A stretch of DNA of 64,000 nucleotides from the NCBI RefSeq assembly GCF_003332275.1, contig NZ_QOVA01000003.1, positions 186,001-250,000 on the forward strand, written 5' to 3'. The notes under the pieces were generated by a model, which saw nothing but the letters and a program-made list of their open reading frames with translations, was not told where the DNA came from and did no database searches. Both the position numbers and the translations under genes were made by a program. Origin of the DNA: Edaphovirga cremea. GTDB lineage: Bacteria; Pseudomonadota; Gammaproteobacteria; Enterobacterales; Enterobacteriaceae. Of the stretch, positions 9,424 to 17,569 are shown piece by piece. The number at the start of each line of letters is the position of its first letter. The first letter of the stretch is position 1.

Positions 9424-10218
9424 CTATTGGTGAATTCCCTGTAGCTGCACGGCAGCCACCGTATGCATATCTTCCGAACCTCCACCCAAACGGGTACCCC
9501 GAACCGGACAGGCATCAAGATAATCAATACCAATCGCTAATTTCAAATGCTGGTTGGGTTGGCAGGTATTATTCGTCACATCAAAACTCTGCCAGCGGCC
9601 ATCCAGCCAGACCTCAGCCCAGGCGTGCATGGCGACGTGGCTCGATTCTTCAGTATATAAGTAACCGCTGACATAACGTGCCGGAATATTCAAACTGCGA
9701 CAGCAAGCAAGGAAAACGTGGGTATGATCCTGGCAGACGCCTTGCCCGGCCATAAAGGCTTCTGCGGCACTGTCGCTGACGCTGGTGGTGCCGGGGCTGT
9801 AGGGCATTTTGAGCAGTAACTCACCCATCAAATCACACAAACTACTATGTTGTGCGAGTGGGCGAAAGAAACGGCCAGCGAATTCGCGGATCGATATGTC
9901 GGCATGGGTCAGCGTACTGGCGCGCAGGAAAACCAGCGGCGACAGATGCCCGGCGTGGTCATCCTCAACGTTGTCCTCAATGTCCACCACGCCTTGTGCG
10001 GTGATGGTAATGTCCTGATGGGGCTGATCCAGCGTCAGGACATGCAGCACATTGCCGTAGGCATCCCGTGTCTGGGTGGCTGATTCAGGAAGGGTGAGCT
10101 GCCACGAAATGATCTTCTGATGGCTGGAGTCCTGAGGTGTCAGCCGCAGATACTGCGTGCTGCGCCTTACCTGATTGGCATAGGTGTAGTGAGTCTGATG
10201 ATTGACATTAAGTCTCAT
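9424..10218 (-). CDS. Transglutaminase-like cysteine peptidase/amidase
   Basis: 264-residue protein with an N-terminal beta-rich region (DUF2126-associated transglutaminase N-domain, about 1-120) and a papain-like transglutaminase core. The predicted catalytic triad is Cys162 (GQGVCQDHTH), His198 (HVAMHAWAEVW) and Asp213 (SFDVTNN). Bacterial members usually act as amidases or peptidases rather than cross-linking enzymes. The ATG overlaps the TGA of the alpha-E gene by four bases (10215-10218), so translation is coupled. Its place between a predicted peptide ligase and a proteasome-like peptidase suggests it trims or opens an amide bond made by the operon; this is inference. Confidence 0.88.
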   Translation of the reverse strand: MRLNVNHQTHYTYANQVRRSTQYLRLTPQDSSHQKIISWQLTLPESATQTRDAYGNVLHVLTLDQPHQDITITAQGVVDIEDNVEDDHAGHLSPLVFLRASTLTHADISIREFAGRFFRPLAQHSSLCDLMGELLLKMPYSPGTTSVSDSAAEAFMAGQGVCQDHTHVFLACCRSLNIPARYVSGYLYTEESSHVAMHAWAEVWLDGRWQSFDVTNNTCQPNQHLKLAIGIDYLDACPVRGTRLGGGSEDMHTVAAVQLQGIHQ

Positions 10219-11141
10219 TGTGCCTCCAGGTAGGTGTGTTGAATGCTGTCGGCGATAGCGCCAATCTGAGCCAGGAACTGGTTCAGCCAGTCACTGAGAC
10301 CCTCTGCGAGAATTTCATCGAGCGTCGTAAAGCGAAGTTGCGCATGCAGCGTGTGCACCAGTCTGCGCGGCAGATTACCGCTGTTACCGCCAATCAATTC
10401 CAGTTGCTGCGCCATATCTTCGGTACAGGCCAGTAGCGAGCGTGGCAGTTCTTTACGCAGGATCAGCAGTTCAGAAATGGAGTCGCGGCTGGGTTGTTGT
10501 TTGTACAGGCTATGAAATGCCTCTTTGGCACTCACTGCGCGCAACAGCGTATCCATCCGGTAGTATTCCCGCACCGGATCTTCATCGTCATCCAGCAACT
10601 GGTTTTTTACGTCGAGCAGTCGCGCCGTACTGTCGGCGCGTTCGAGTAAAGTCCCCAGGCGGATGAAGCAGAGCGCGTCGCTACGCAACAAGGTGCCAAA
10701 CATGGCGCCACGGAACAGGTGCGAGCGCTCTTTGACCCAGTCAAAAAAGCCATCAGCGCCCACGGAGGCGACGCCCTGACGGCGAATCACCTTCATCTCG
10801 ATCCATGAGGCGTTAATGCTTTCCCACACTTCAGACGACAGGCTGCCCCTCACCGCGTGGGCGTTATTCCAGGCCATTTGCAGGCAACTGAAAATACTGC
10901 CGTGATTCACATTGCTCAGTGCGAAGAAATTGAGAATGTTGGCCATGCAGAGTTGCTGGTAATTCTCTGCGAAAAGCTGCTGCGTTCCCGTCAGGCTGAG
11001 GGGTACCAGCAGATCGTTATTATTGTCACGAATGGGCATCAACGACAGTTTGTTAGTGACATCCAGAATTCGTGCGATGTTCTCTGCCCGCTCAAGATAA
11101 CGGGCCATCCAATAGAGTTCACTGGCTGTTCGGCTTAGCAT
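10215..11141 (-). CDS. Alpha-E domain protein (DUF403)
   Basis: 308-residue all-helical protein of the alpha-E family, starting MLSRTASELYWMARYLERAENIARILDV, the family's characteristic N-terminus. Alpha-E proteins are nearly always encoded next to circularly permuted ATP-grasp enzymes and transglutaminase-like proteins, as here; comparative genomics links them to peptide or amide ligation. No catalytic activity has been shown that I know of. It overlaps the ATP-grasp gene by 7 bases and the transglutaminase gene by 4. Confidence 0.88.
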   Translation of the reverse strand: MLSRTASELYWMARYLERAENIARILDVTNKLSLMPIRDNNNDLLVPLSLTGTQQLFAENYQQLCMANILNFFALSNVNHGSIFSCLQMAWNNAHAVRGSLSSEVWESINASWIEMKVIRRQGVASVGADGFFDWVKERSHLFRGAMFGTLLRSDALCFIRLGTLLERADSTARLLDVKNQLLDDDEDPVREYYRMDTLLRAVSAKEAFHSLYKQQPSRDSISELLILRKELPRSLLACTEDMAQQLELIGGNSGNLPRRLVHTLHAQLRFTTLDEILAEGLSDWLNQFLAQIGAIADSIQHTYLEAQ

Positions 11142-12571
11142 GCATCATCCTCCAGTACCCAGGTGTCCTTGGTTCCGCCCCCTTGGGAGGAGTTCACTAC
11201 CAGCGAGCCTTGCGCCAATGCCACACGGGTTAATCCGCCCGGCACTAGCCGGATTTCAGCACCGCTCAAGGCAAAGGGACGTAAATCGATATGACGCGGG
11301 GCCAGTCCTTCACTGACAAACGTGGGGCAGGTGGAGAGCGCCAGCGTATCCTGCGCGATATAGTTTTGCGGTCGGGCGATCAGTCGTGTACGGAAATCGG
11401 CAATTTCCGCCTTGCTCGCCATCGGGCCGATCAGCATGCCATAACCACCCGCGCCATGAACCTCTTTCACCACCATGTTGTGGAGGTTATCCAGCACGAA
11501 AGAAAGCTCCGAAGGATGGCGGCACTGCCAGGTGGGGACGTTGTTGAGGATCGGTTCTTCTGAAAGATAAAACCGAATCATCTCAGGCACATACGGATAT
11601 ATCGACTTATCATCAGCCACGCCGGTACCGATGGCATTAGCCAGTACCACGCCACCCTCACGATAAACAGAAAGCAGGCCGGGTACGCCAAGCATGGAGT
11701 CGGAACGGAAGGCCAGGGGATCAAGAAACGCATCATCAATCCGCCGGTAAATCACGTCAATCTTGCAGGGGCCGGCAGTGGTACGCATAAATATCGCGCC
11801 ATTTTTGACAAACAAATCAACGCTTTCGACCAGTTCCACGCCCATTTGCTGCGCGAGGAAACTGTGTTCGAAATAGGCGCTGTTAAAGCGGCCCGGCGTC
11901 AGTACAACCACGGTTGGGTCATTAATGGGGGAGCTTTCCCGCAACGTTTGCAGCAGGTGTGAAGGATAGCGTTCGACGGGCGCGATGCGCTGCTCCGCAA
12001 ATAACTCAGGGTAGAGGCGCATCATCATTTTACGGTTTTCGAGCATATAGGATACGCCGGACGGCGTGCGCAAATTGTCCTCGAGAACGTAGTAGTCGCC
12101 ATCGCTGTTGCGCACCATGTCGGTGCCAACGATATGGGCATAGATGTCACGATGCAGATCAATGCCTTGCATACAGGGCTGATATTGATCGTTTGCCAGC
12201 ACCTGTTCCGCAGGGATGATGCCTGCTTTCAGAATATTATGATCGTGATAGATATCGTGTAGAAAGGCATTGAGTGCCTGAACGCGCTGGCGGATACCCT
12301 GATCCAATATTTTCCATTCATTGGCCGGAATAATACGCGGGACGCTGTCAAACGGGATCAGCCGTTCCGCACCGTCATCTTCGCCATAAACGTTAAAGGT
12401 AATCCCCACCCGGTGAAACAATAGCGCGGCTTCTTCTTTCTTGCGCTGGATCGCCTGCTGATCGGCCTGTTGCAACCATTGCCAGTAAGCTTGGTAATGG
12501 CTGCGGTGTGCCCCTTCAGCCAGTAACATTTCATCAAAAAACGGTGAAGCGGACAGGTCGATATTAATCAT
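11135..12571 (-). CDS. Circularly permuted ATP-grasp protein (DUF404/DUF407 type, predicted peptide ligase)
   Basis: 478-residue member of the circularly permuted ATP-grasp family, predicted to form amide bonds using ATP. Recognisable blocks include YVLEDNLRTPSGVSYMLENR (about 155-175), RFNSAYFEHSFLAQQMGVEL, FRSDSMLGVPGL and VVKEVHGAGGYGMLIGP, where the glycine-rich ATP-binding strand lies, ending SQGGGTKDTWVL. The start at 12571 is chosen over a longer frame because TGAGGTGATA sits just before it and the product begins at the family start. First gene of the ATP-grasp/alpha-E/transglutaminase/Anbu operon. The ligated substrate is unknown. Confidence 0.88.
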   Translation of the reverse strand: MINIDLSASPFFDEMLLAEGAHRSHYQAYWQWLQQADQQAIQRKKEEAALLFHRVGITFNVYGEDDGAERLIPFDSVPRIIPANEWKILDQGIRQRVQALNAFLHDIYHDHNILKAGIIPAEQVLANDQYQPCMQGIDLHRDIYAHIVGTDMVRNSDGDYYVLEDNLRTPSGVSYMLENRKMMMRLYPELFAEQRIAPVERYPSHLLQTLRESSPINDPTVVVLTPGRFNSAYFEHSFLAQQMGVELVESVDLFVKNGAIFMRTTAGPCKIDVIYRRIDDAFLDPLAFRSDSMLGVPGLLSVYREGGVVLANAIGTGVADDKSIYPYVPEMIRFYLSEEPILNNVPTWQCRHPSELSFVLDNLHNMVVKEVHGAGGYGMLIGPMASKAEIADFRTRLIARPQNYIAQDTLALSTCPTFVSEGLAPRHIDLRPFALSGAEIRLVPGGLTRVALAQGSLVVNSSQGGGTKDTWVLEDDAC

Positions 12572-12873
12572 TATCACCTCACTGACATGACAGGCTGTAC
12601 TGCTAGCGCAGCATAAACTGTGCCAGCAGGCAAAAGTGGCGGAAAAAGGCCAAAAAGCGCACTTTTGGGCACCGCGATGGTGCATTACGCCCGAGCGTTG
12701 CCACCAATAGGGGCAAAATAGGTAACGGGAGGGATAAGTATGGTCGGTGATGAAGCAATGAAAAGGTCCAGAAAAGATAACTATTACTTATCTGGTCGAA
12801 GTACTCCAATGGCATCAGAGATAAAAACGGCCAGCACAGGGGCTGACCGCAATCAATCGCTCACTCTCGCTGA
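12572..12873. other. Upstream region of the ATP-grasp operon
   Basis: 302 bases between ridA and the ATP-grasp start, presumably holding the operon promoter plus the ridA terminator. A 70-codon minus-strand frame at 12603-12815 has an unusual aromatic/leucine-rich composition and no good ribosome site. I do not call it, but it is the only place in this gap for a small peptide substrate. Confidence 0.4.
12822..12848 (-). terminator. Terminator of ridA
   Basis: On the minus strand GGTCAGC/GCTGGCC forms a 7-bp stem (one G-U pair) with a short loop, followed by GTTTTTA. It lies 26 bases after the ridA stop. Confidence 0.75.
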
Positions 12874-13260
12874 TTAACGGCGAACAGCGATGGCTTCGAT
12901 TTCGATTTTCACATCTTTCGGCAAACGCGCAACTTCAACACATGAGCGCGCAGGGAAATCAGCGTTGTGTTCAGTAAAGAACGCTTCATAGGTGGCGTTG
13001 ACGGTGGCGAAATCGTTCAGATCTTTCACAAAAACAGTCGTTTTGACGATATCGCCAACTTTCAGACCGGCTGCTTCCACGATCGCTTTGACGTTTTCCA
13101 ACGATTGGCGGGCCTGGGCAGAAACATCATCTGGAACGTTACCGGTTTTTGGATCTACCGGGATCTGACCAGAGGTCATGATCATGCTGCCAAGATCCAC
13201 ACCCTGGACGTAGGGGCCAATCGCTGCGGGGGCAAGTTCAGTACTGATATTACGTGACAT
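12874..13260 (-). CDS. ridA: 2-iminobutanoate/2-iminopropanoate deaminase RidA
   Basis: Hydrolyses reactive enamine/imine products of PLP enzymes such as threonine dehydratase, protecting other PLP enzymes. The 128-residue YjgF/YER057c/UK114 protein keeps Arg105, Cys107 and Glu120 (PARSCVEVARLPKDVKIEIEAIAV). It lies downstream of pyrBI in the same direction, the enterobacterial order, but 169 bases and a strong hairpin separate it from pyrI, so it probably has its own promoter. Confidence 0.96.
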   Translation of the reverse strand: MSRNISTELAPAAIGPYVQGVDLGSMIMTSGQIPVDPKTGNVPDDVSAQARQSLENVKAIVEAAGLKVGDIVKTTVFVKDLNDFATVNATYEAFFTEHNADFPARSCVEVARLPKDVKIEIEAIAVRR

Positions 13261-13399
13261 GACTTCTCCTGAAAGGTAGGTACGGAAATAACATGTAAAT
13301 CGCGGACATTATAAGGATACCCAGATGAAAATCATACTCATCGCCACAATAAGTGACCTTTTTGCCCGCGAGAGGCTCATCTTTCAGAGTTTATGACGC

Positions 13400-13422
13400 G
13401 CCGGGTGTGTTTGGCACCCGGC
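13400..13422 (-). terminator. Hairpin after pyrI
   Basis: GCCGGGTG/CACCCGGC, a perfect 8-bp stem with a 7-base loop, lies 8 bases after the pyrI stop. The T-tract expected on the minus strand is missing (GCGTCATAAA follows), so it may be a weak terminator or a 3' stabilising structure. Confidence 0.5.
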
Positions 13423-13429
13423 CTGGAAA

Positions 13430-13894
13430 TCAATTGTTATTCAGCACAACCTGATGCTCAAACTCTTTTTCGCAGTATTTGCATTTCAGATGCACATCGC
13501 CAGCCCGGGTTTTTACGCTGAAACTTGAGTCAACCGGCTCACTGCGACTAATGCAATTACTGTTAGGACAGGTCAGAACGCTGTCGATGCGTTCGGGCAG
13601 GATAGGCATCGATTTGAGAACCACTTCGTAGTCATCAATGCGGTTGACTGTCGCGTGTGGGGCATACAGCGCCAACTGGTTCACCTGCTGTTCGGTCAGG
13701 AACGTGTTTTCGATCTTGATCAGATCTTTTTTCCCCAGCTCGTTGGACGGCAGATTCAGGCCGACGGTGATGCGTTGGTCCGTTTTCGTCAGTTTAAAGA
13801 GTGTCAGCAACTTAAAGCCAACTTGCGCCGGGATATGGTCGATGACGGTGCCGCATTTAATTGCTTCAACCTGGAGTTTATTATCGTGAGTCAT
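13430..13894 (-). CDS. pyrI: Aspartate carbamoyltransferase regulatory chain
   Basis: Regulatory subunit of ATCase: binds CTP/UTP (inhibition) and ATP (activation) and pairs with PyrB in a c6r6 holoenzyme. 154 residues with the four zinc cysteines at 109, 114, 138 and 141 (CPNSNC and CKYC), the same positions as in E. coli. The N-terminal nucleotide domain includes Lys60 ([10 protein letters not shown]). It starts 12 bases after pyrB. Confidence 0.97.
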   Translation of the reverse strand: MTHDNKLQVEAIKCGTVIDHIPAQVGFKLLTLFKLTKTDQRITVGLNLPSNELGKKDLIKIENTFLTEQQVNQLALYAPHATVNRIDDYEVVLKSMPILPERIDSVLTCPNSNCISRSEPVDSSFSVKTRAGDVHLKCKYCEKEFEHQVVLNNN

Positions 13895-13906
13895 GGGGTT
13901 TCCTCC

Positions 13907-14842
13907 TCAAAGAGCCAAATCAGCGTTCAGGACCAGGGCCAACAGCGCCTGGCGGGCAAAGATACCGTTTCCAGCCTGCTGGAAATACCAGGCGTAAGGC
14001 GTTTTATCGACATCAGCGGTGATTTCGTCAATGCGCGGTAACGGATGCAGCACCTTCAGATTATCGCGGGCATTATCAAGATCCGAGGCGCGCAGAACAA
14101 ACTGTGCTTTGACGTTGGCATACTCTGACGGGTCGAGGCGTTCTTTCTGCACCCGGGTCATGTAGAGAATATCCAGGTCAGCGACTACATCTTCAATATT
14201 GTCATGCAGACTGTATGCGATGCCTTTTTCTTCCAGCATGTTGAGGATGTAGGCAGGCATGGCCAGCGCATCCGGTGCGATGAAGAAGAAGCGGTTGCCT
14301 TCGAATTTCGCCAGCGCCTGGGTCAGCGAGTGGACAGTACGGCCATATTTCAAATCGCCAACCATCGCGATGTTGATGTTGTTCAGGCGACCCTGCGTTT
14401 CACGAATGGTGAACAGATCGAGCAGTGTCTGGGTTGGATGTTGATTCGCGCCGTCACCGGCATTCAGCACAGGAATACCCGCCGAAAATTCAGTGGCCAG
14501 ACGCGCCGCGCCTTCCTGCGGATGACGCATCACAATGGCGTCCACGTAGGTACTGATTACCGAGATGGTGTCGGCCAGCGTTTCCCCTTTTTTGCCCAGC
14601 GACGTGTTGTTGCTGTCGGAAAAACCAACGACCGACGCCCCGAGGCGATGCATCGAGGTTTCGAAGGAGAGTCGGGTACGCGTCGATGCTTCGAAGAAGC
14701 AACTGGCAATGACTTTATGCTTGAGCAGTTCCGGCTGAGGGTGTGCTTTCAGGCTGGCTGCGGTGTCGAGAACAAGCTCCAGCTCTTCACGGCTAAGATC
14801 GTTGATTGAAATAATATGCTTTTGATACAAAGGATTGGCCAT
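13907..14842 (-). CDS. pyrB: Aspartate carbamoyltransferase catalytic chain
   Basis: Catalyses carbamoyl phosphate + aspartate to N-carbamoylaspartate, the committed step of pyrimidine synthesis. 311 residues. The carbamoyl-phosphate loop STRTR is at 53-57, the mobile loop [12 protein letters not shown] near 81-92, HPTQTLLD near 135 and HPLPR near 268, all family signatures. It lies 65 bases downstream of the pyrL stop, behind the attenuator, and is cotranscribed with pyrI. Confidence 0.98.
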   Translation of the reverse strand: MANPLYQKHIISINDLSREELELVLDTAASLKAHPQPELLKHKVIASCFFEASTRTRLSFETSMHRLGASVVGFSDSNNTSLGKKGETLADTISVISTYVDAIVMRHPQEGAARLATEFSAGIPVLNAGDGANQHPTQTLLDLFTIRETQGRLNNINIAMVGDLKYGRTVHSLTQALAKFEGNRFFFIAPDALAMPAYILNMLEEKGIAYSLHDNIEDVVADLDILYMTRVQKERLDPSEYANVKAQFVLRASDLDNARDNLKVLHPLPRIDEITADVDKTPYAWYFQQAGNGIFARQALLALVLNADLAL

Positions 14843-14892
14843 TTTCGCTCTCCTGTGGATGCCGGTTTAATCAATTCATGCCAGATTGCAGA

Positions 14893-14920
14893 CAAAAAAA
14901 AGCCCCTCTAACGAGGGGCT
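14893..14920 (-). terminator. pyrBI attenuator
   Basis: On the minus strand AGCCCCT/AGGGGCT forms a 7-bp G+C-rich hairpin followed by a run of eight T. It overlaps the last codons and stop of the leader peptide. In UTP-sensitive attenuation, low UTP makes RNA polymerase pause in the U-rich leader so the trailing ribosome blocks this hairpin; the arrangement here is exactly that. Confidence 0.93.
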
Positions 14921-15021
14921 TTCTGCGATCGGTTAAGCAACGGGAGAAAGAACTGCGGCTGACTGCCTTCAGGCAGTGCGTCAGGTCGGATATTGACAAC
15001 CAAAGCAGCAGAATTGTTCAT
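14908..15021 (-). CDS. pyrL: pyrBI operon leader peptide PyrL
   Basis: A 37-residue leader that reads MNNSAALVVNIRPDALPEG, then PQFFLPLLNRSQKAPR before TAG. The ATG at 15021 is preceded by GGGAGATCGC. The codons TTC TTT CTC CCG TTG CTT give the pyrimidine-rich stretch needed for UTP-dependent pausing, and the stop codon falls inside the attenuator stem. The peptide itself is probably without function. Its N-terminus differs from that of E. coli PyrL, as is usual. Confidence 0.88.
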   Translation of the reverse strand: MNNSAALVVNIRPDALPEGSQPQFFLPLLNRSQKAPR

Positions 15022-15046
15022 GCGATCTCCCGGCAAATTGTCGCGC

Positions 15047-15074
15047 ATTATACTCGCGGCATTTCACGCTGCAA
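15047..15074 (-). promoter_or_regulatory. pyrLBI promoter
   Basis: On the minus strand TTGCAG (15069-15074) and a perfect TATAAT (15047-15052) are 16 bp apart, about 26 bases upstream of pyrL. Transcription would start around 15040. Confidence 0.8.
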
Positions 15075-15184
15075 GAGGTAACCTCACACTTTTTTGCTAA
15101 AACGCAACCGATTGGCACGTGCCTGCGTTTCCTGAAATTCGCAAAAGGAAAGCGTTCGGGAAAATCTGGTTCGGGAAAATCGGA

Positions 15185-15910
15185 TCACAGGCTACCCGGC
15201 AGCAGATGCTCTGCCTGACGCAAATCGTCACGGGAAAACTGCCGGACAATATGCCCGTTTTCCATTAACGCCGCCCGTTCCGACATATGGGCAATCACAT
15301 CGCTGTCGTGACTTACCAACAAATAGGTCATGCCGTGTTCTCGTTTCAATCGATTCAACAGATTGAGAATTTCAGCCTGCACAGACATATCCAGCGCCGA
15401 AGTGGGTTCGTCCAGCAGCAGGATCTTGGGTCGCAGCAGCAATGCCCGGGCGATGGCGATGCGCTGACGCTGACCGCCTGATAACTGATGCGGATAGCGA
15501 TTGGCCGCATCGGTGGGCAACCCCACCTGTTCCAGCGCCTCATCAATTCTGGCGCTGATATTTTTTTCGCCGTGGATCTTCAGCGGTTCGCCGAGTGTAC
15601 GGTGAATAAGATGCTGGGGATGCAATGAGGAGTAGGGATCCTGAAAGACCATCTGTACATCACGGCGTAGCTGCCCGGTGAAACGCTGCTGCGGTTTTAT
15701 CTGCTGGCCAAGCAACGTGATCTCACCGTGCCATTCGCGTTGTAAACCAGCCAGTACCCGTAATACGGTCGATTTGCCGCAGCCCGATGCGCCGATCAGG
15801 CTGAAGGTTTCACCCTCATCAATGTGGAAACTTACCGACTCGACGGCAGTTTTAATCACTCCCTGCTGGTGGAAACTGACCTGCAAGTCATTAATCTCAA
15901 TCAGCGCCAT
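15185..15910 (-). CDS. Peptide-type ABC transporter ATP-binding protein (second, DppF-like)
   Basis: 241-residue ATPase of the oligopeptide/nickel transporter class. Walker A GASGCGKST at about 38-46, signature LSGGQRQRIAIA near 135, Walker B KILLLDEPTSALD near 155, switch His in LLVSHD. The ATG at 15910 follows GGAGGG and begins MALIEINDLQVSFHQQG; a longer frame would run far into the upstream gene. It overlaps the first ATPase gene by 14 bases and is the last gene of the importer operon. Confidence 0.88.
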   Translation of the reverse strand: MALIEINDLQVSFHQQGVIKTAVESVSFHIDEGETFSLIGASGCGKSTVLRVLAGLQREWHGEITLLGQQIKPQQRFTGQLRRDVQMVFQDPYSSLHPQHLIHRTLGEPLKIHGEKNISARIDEALEQVGLPTDAANRYPHQLSGGQRQRIAIARALLLRPKILLLDEPTSALDMSVQAEILNLLNRLKREHGMTYLLVSHDSDVIAHMSERAALMENGHIVRQFSRDDLRQAEHLLPGSL

Positions 15911-16742
15911 GCTGCCCTCCATGAACTGCACCGAAGTCAATGCTGCGATCCAGAACGGGCAGATCCTGACCATAGGTCGTGGCGCTGGGGCGGCAGTCCC
16001 ACAACGTGCGGGTGTAGGGATGACTGGCGTGGGGAAGATCCGCCGCATTGCCCTGATCGACCAGCTTTCCCTGATACATCACCAGCACTCGTTTGCAATG
16101 TTCCGCAGCCAGTGGCAGATCGTGACTGATGAGCAAAAGCCCCATTTTCCGCCGTTGCGTCTGTTCAATGATCAGTTCAAGGATCTGGTTTCTCAGGCGC
16201 GCATCGAGCGCGGAGGTGGGTTCATCGGCAATCAGCAGTCGCGGATCGTTGACCAGTGCGATAGCCAGCATTGCGCGCTGTCCCATCCCACCCGAAAGCT
16301 GACCAGGATAGTTATGCAAAACGTTATCTGGCAGGCCCACCGCAGCCAGCGCGTTCATCACCCGCTCTTTGCGATCGGAGCGTGTCAGGGCGTTATGCAA
16401 CGTGAGGGACTCTTCAATCTGTTGGCCCACCGTGCGCACCGGATTGAGGGCATAGCGGGGATCTTGCAGCACCATGGCGATTTCAGCACCACGCAGGGCG
16501 TTCCATTCGCGTGGTTTGAGCGACAGTAAATCCTGCCGCTGAAAATGTAAACGCTCCGCCCTGACTCGCCCCGGCTTGCGCACCAACCCCATGATTGCCC
16601 GCGCGGTCATGGATTTACCCGAACCAGATTCACCGACCAGCGCCACGGGATCGCGATCGACGTGAAAGGAGATGGTGTCAACCACGTTATGGGCGTTGAA
16701 AGCAACGCTGAGGTTTTTAACGTCCAACAGGAGTTCAGTCAT
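15897..16742 (-). CDS. Peptide-type ABC transporter ATP-binding protein (first, DppD-like)
   Basis: 281-residue ATPase. Walker A GESGSGKS at about 37-44, Q-loop VLQDPRYALNPV, signature LSGGMGQRAMLAIAL, Walker B RLLIADEPTSALDA, switch His LLISHD. The C-terminus (HPYTRTLWDCRPS) is the usual OppD-like extension, but no cysteine-rich Fe-S motif is evident. It overlaps the upstream permease by 8 bases. Pairs with the second ATPase to power the two permeases. Confidence 0.88.
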   Translation of the reverse strand: MTELLLDVKNLSVAFNAHNVVDTISFHVDRDPVALVGESGSGKSMTARAIMGLVRKPGRVRAERLHFQRQDLLSLKPREWNALRGAEIAMVLQDPRYALNPVRTVGQQIEESLTLHNALTRSDRKERVMNALAAVGLPDNVLHNYPGQLSGGMGQRAMLAIALVNDPRLLIADEPTSALDARLRNQILELIIEQTQRRKMGLLLISHDLPLAAEHCKRVLVMYQGKLVDQGNAADLPHASHPYTRTLWDCRPSATTYGQDLPVLDRSIDFGAVHGGQHGAD

Positions 16743-17568
16743 GATGAGGATCCAAAAGATCGCGCAGTCCGTCGCCGAGCAGGTTGAATGCCAGACTGCT
16801 GATCAGGATCGCCACGCCGGGAATTGCCGCGATCCACCATTGATCGAAAATCACCTGCATTCCTTCCGCTACCATCGATCCCCACTCCGCCATCGGTGGC
16901 CGCGCACCGAGCCCGAGAAAACCCAATCCGGCTGCGGCGAGGATAATACCCGCCAGATCCAGCGCCAACCGCACGACAGCCGAAGGCAGACACATTGGCA
17001 TGATATGGCCCCAAAGCAGGCGGATACCGCCAATTCCCATCATTTCTGCCGCGGCCAGATAGTCACTTTTGCGCAGTAGCTGAATCTCGGCTCTGGCCTG
17101 ACGGGCATAGGCGGGCCAGGTGGTCAACGCCAGCGCCAGGGCGCCATTGACCAGACCGGGGCCGAGCATGGCGACAAACGCGAAAGCCAGAATCAGGCGC
17201 GGCATCGACATCACCACATCGGTGAAGCGCATCAGAATGCGTTCGATCCAGCCGCCATAATAACCAGAAAGAATGCCAACGGAGAGACCGAGCGGCAAGG
17301 TGATAACCGTGACCAAGAGCACCAGTCCAAGCGTCGGACGGGTGCCGTAAATCAGGCGTGACAGAACGTCGCGACCATAGCTGTCCGTCCCCAGCCAGTG
17401 TCCGTATCCCGGTGGCAGCAGTCGGTTGGCGGCATCTTGCCAATTGGGATCGGCGGGTGCCAACCAGGGAGCCAGCAGCGCCACGAAGACCAGAAAAACG
17501 ATGATGCTCAGACCGATAGTGCTGGAGGGCGAGCGTCTCAGCCCTTGGGTCAACGTCATTGTCGACAT
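16735..17568 (-). CDS. Peptide-type ABC transporter permease (DppC-like)
   Basis: 277-residue inner-membrane permease with about six helices. The BPD_transp_1 EAA-type loop EMMGIGGIRLLWGHIMPMCLP (about 168-188) docks the ATPases. The N-terminal GTDSYGRDVLSRLIYGTR block is typical of OppC/DppC proteins. The ATG at 17568 lies one base after the TGA of the upstream permease, with GAGGG before it, indicating coupled translation. Confidence 0.87.
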   Translation of the reverse strand: MSTMTLTQGLRRSPSSTIGLSIIVFLVFVALLAPWLAPADPNWQDAANRLLPPGYGHWLGTDSYGRDVLSRLIYGTRPTLGLVLLVTVITLPLGLSVGILSGYYGGWIERILMRFTDVVMSMPRLILAFAFVAMLGPGLVNGALALALTTWPAYARQARAEIQLLRKSDYLAAAEMMGIGGIRLLWGHIMPMCLPSAVVRLALDLAGIILAAAGLGFLGLGARPPMAEWGSMVAEGMQVIFDQWWIAAIPGVAILISSLAFNLLGDGLRDLLDPHHD

Positions 17569-17569
17569 A

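Noticed and set aside
12603-12815. 70-codon frame in front of the ATP-grasp gene
   Set aside because: No ribosome site and implausible composition; mentioned only as a low-probability peptide-substrate lead.
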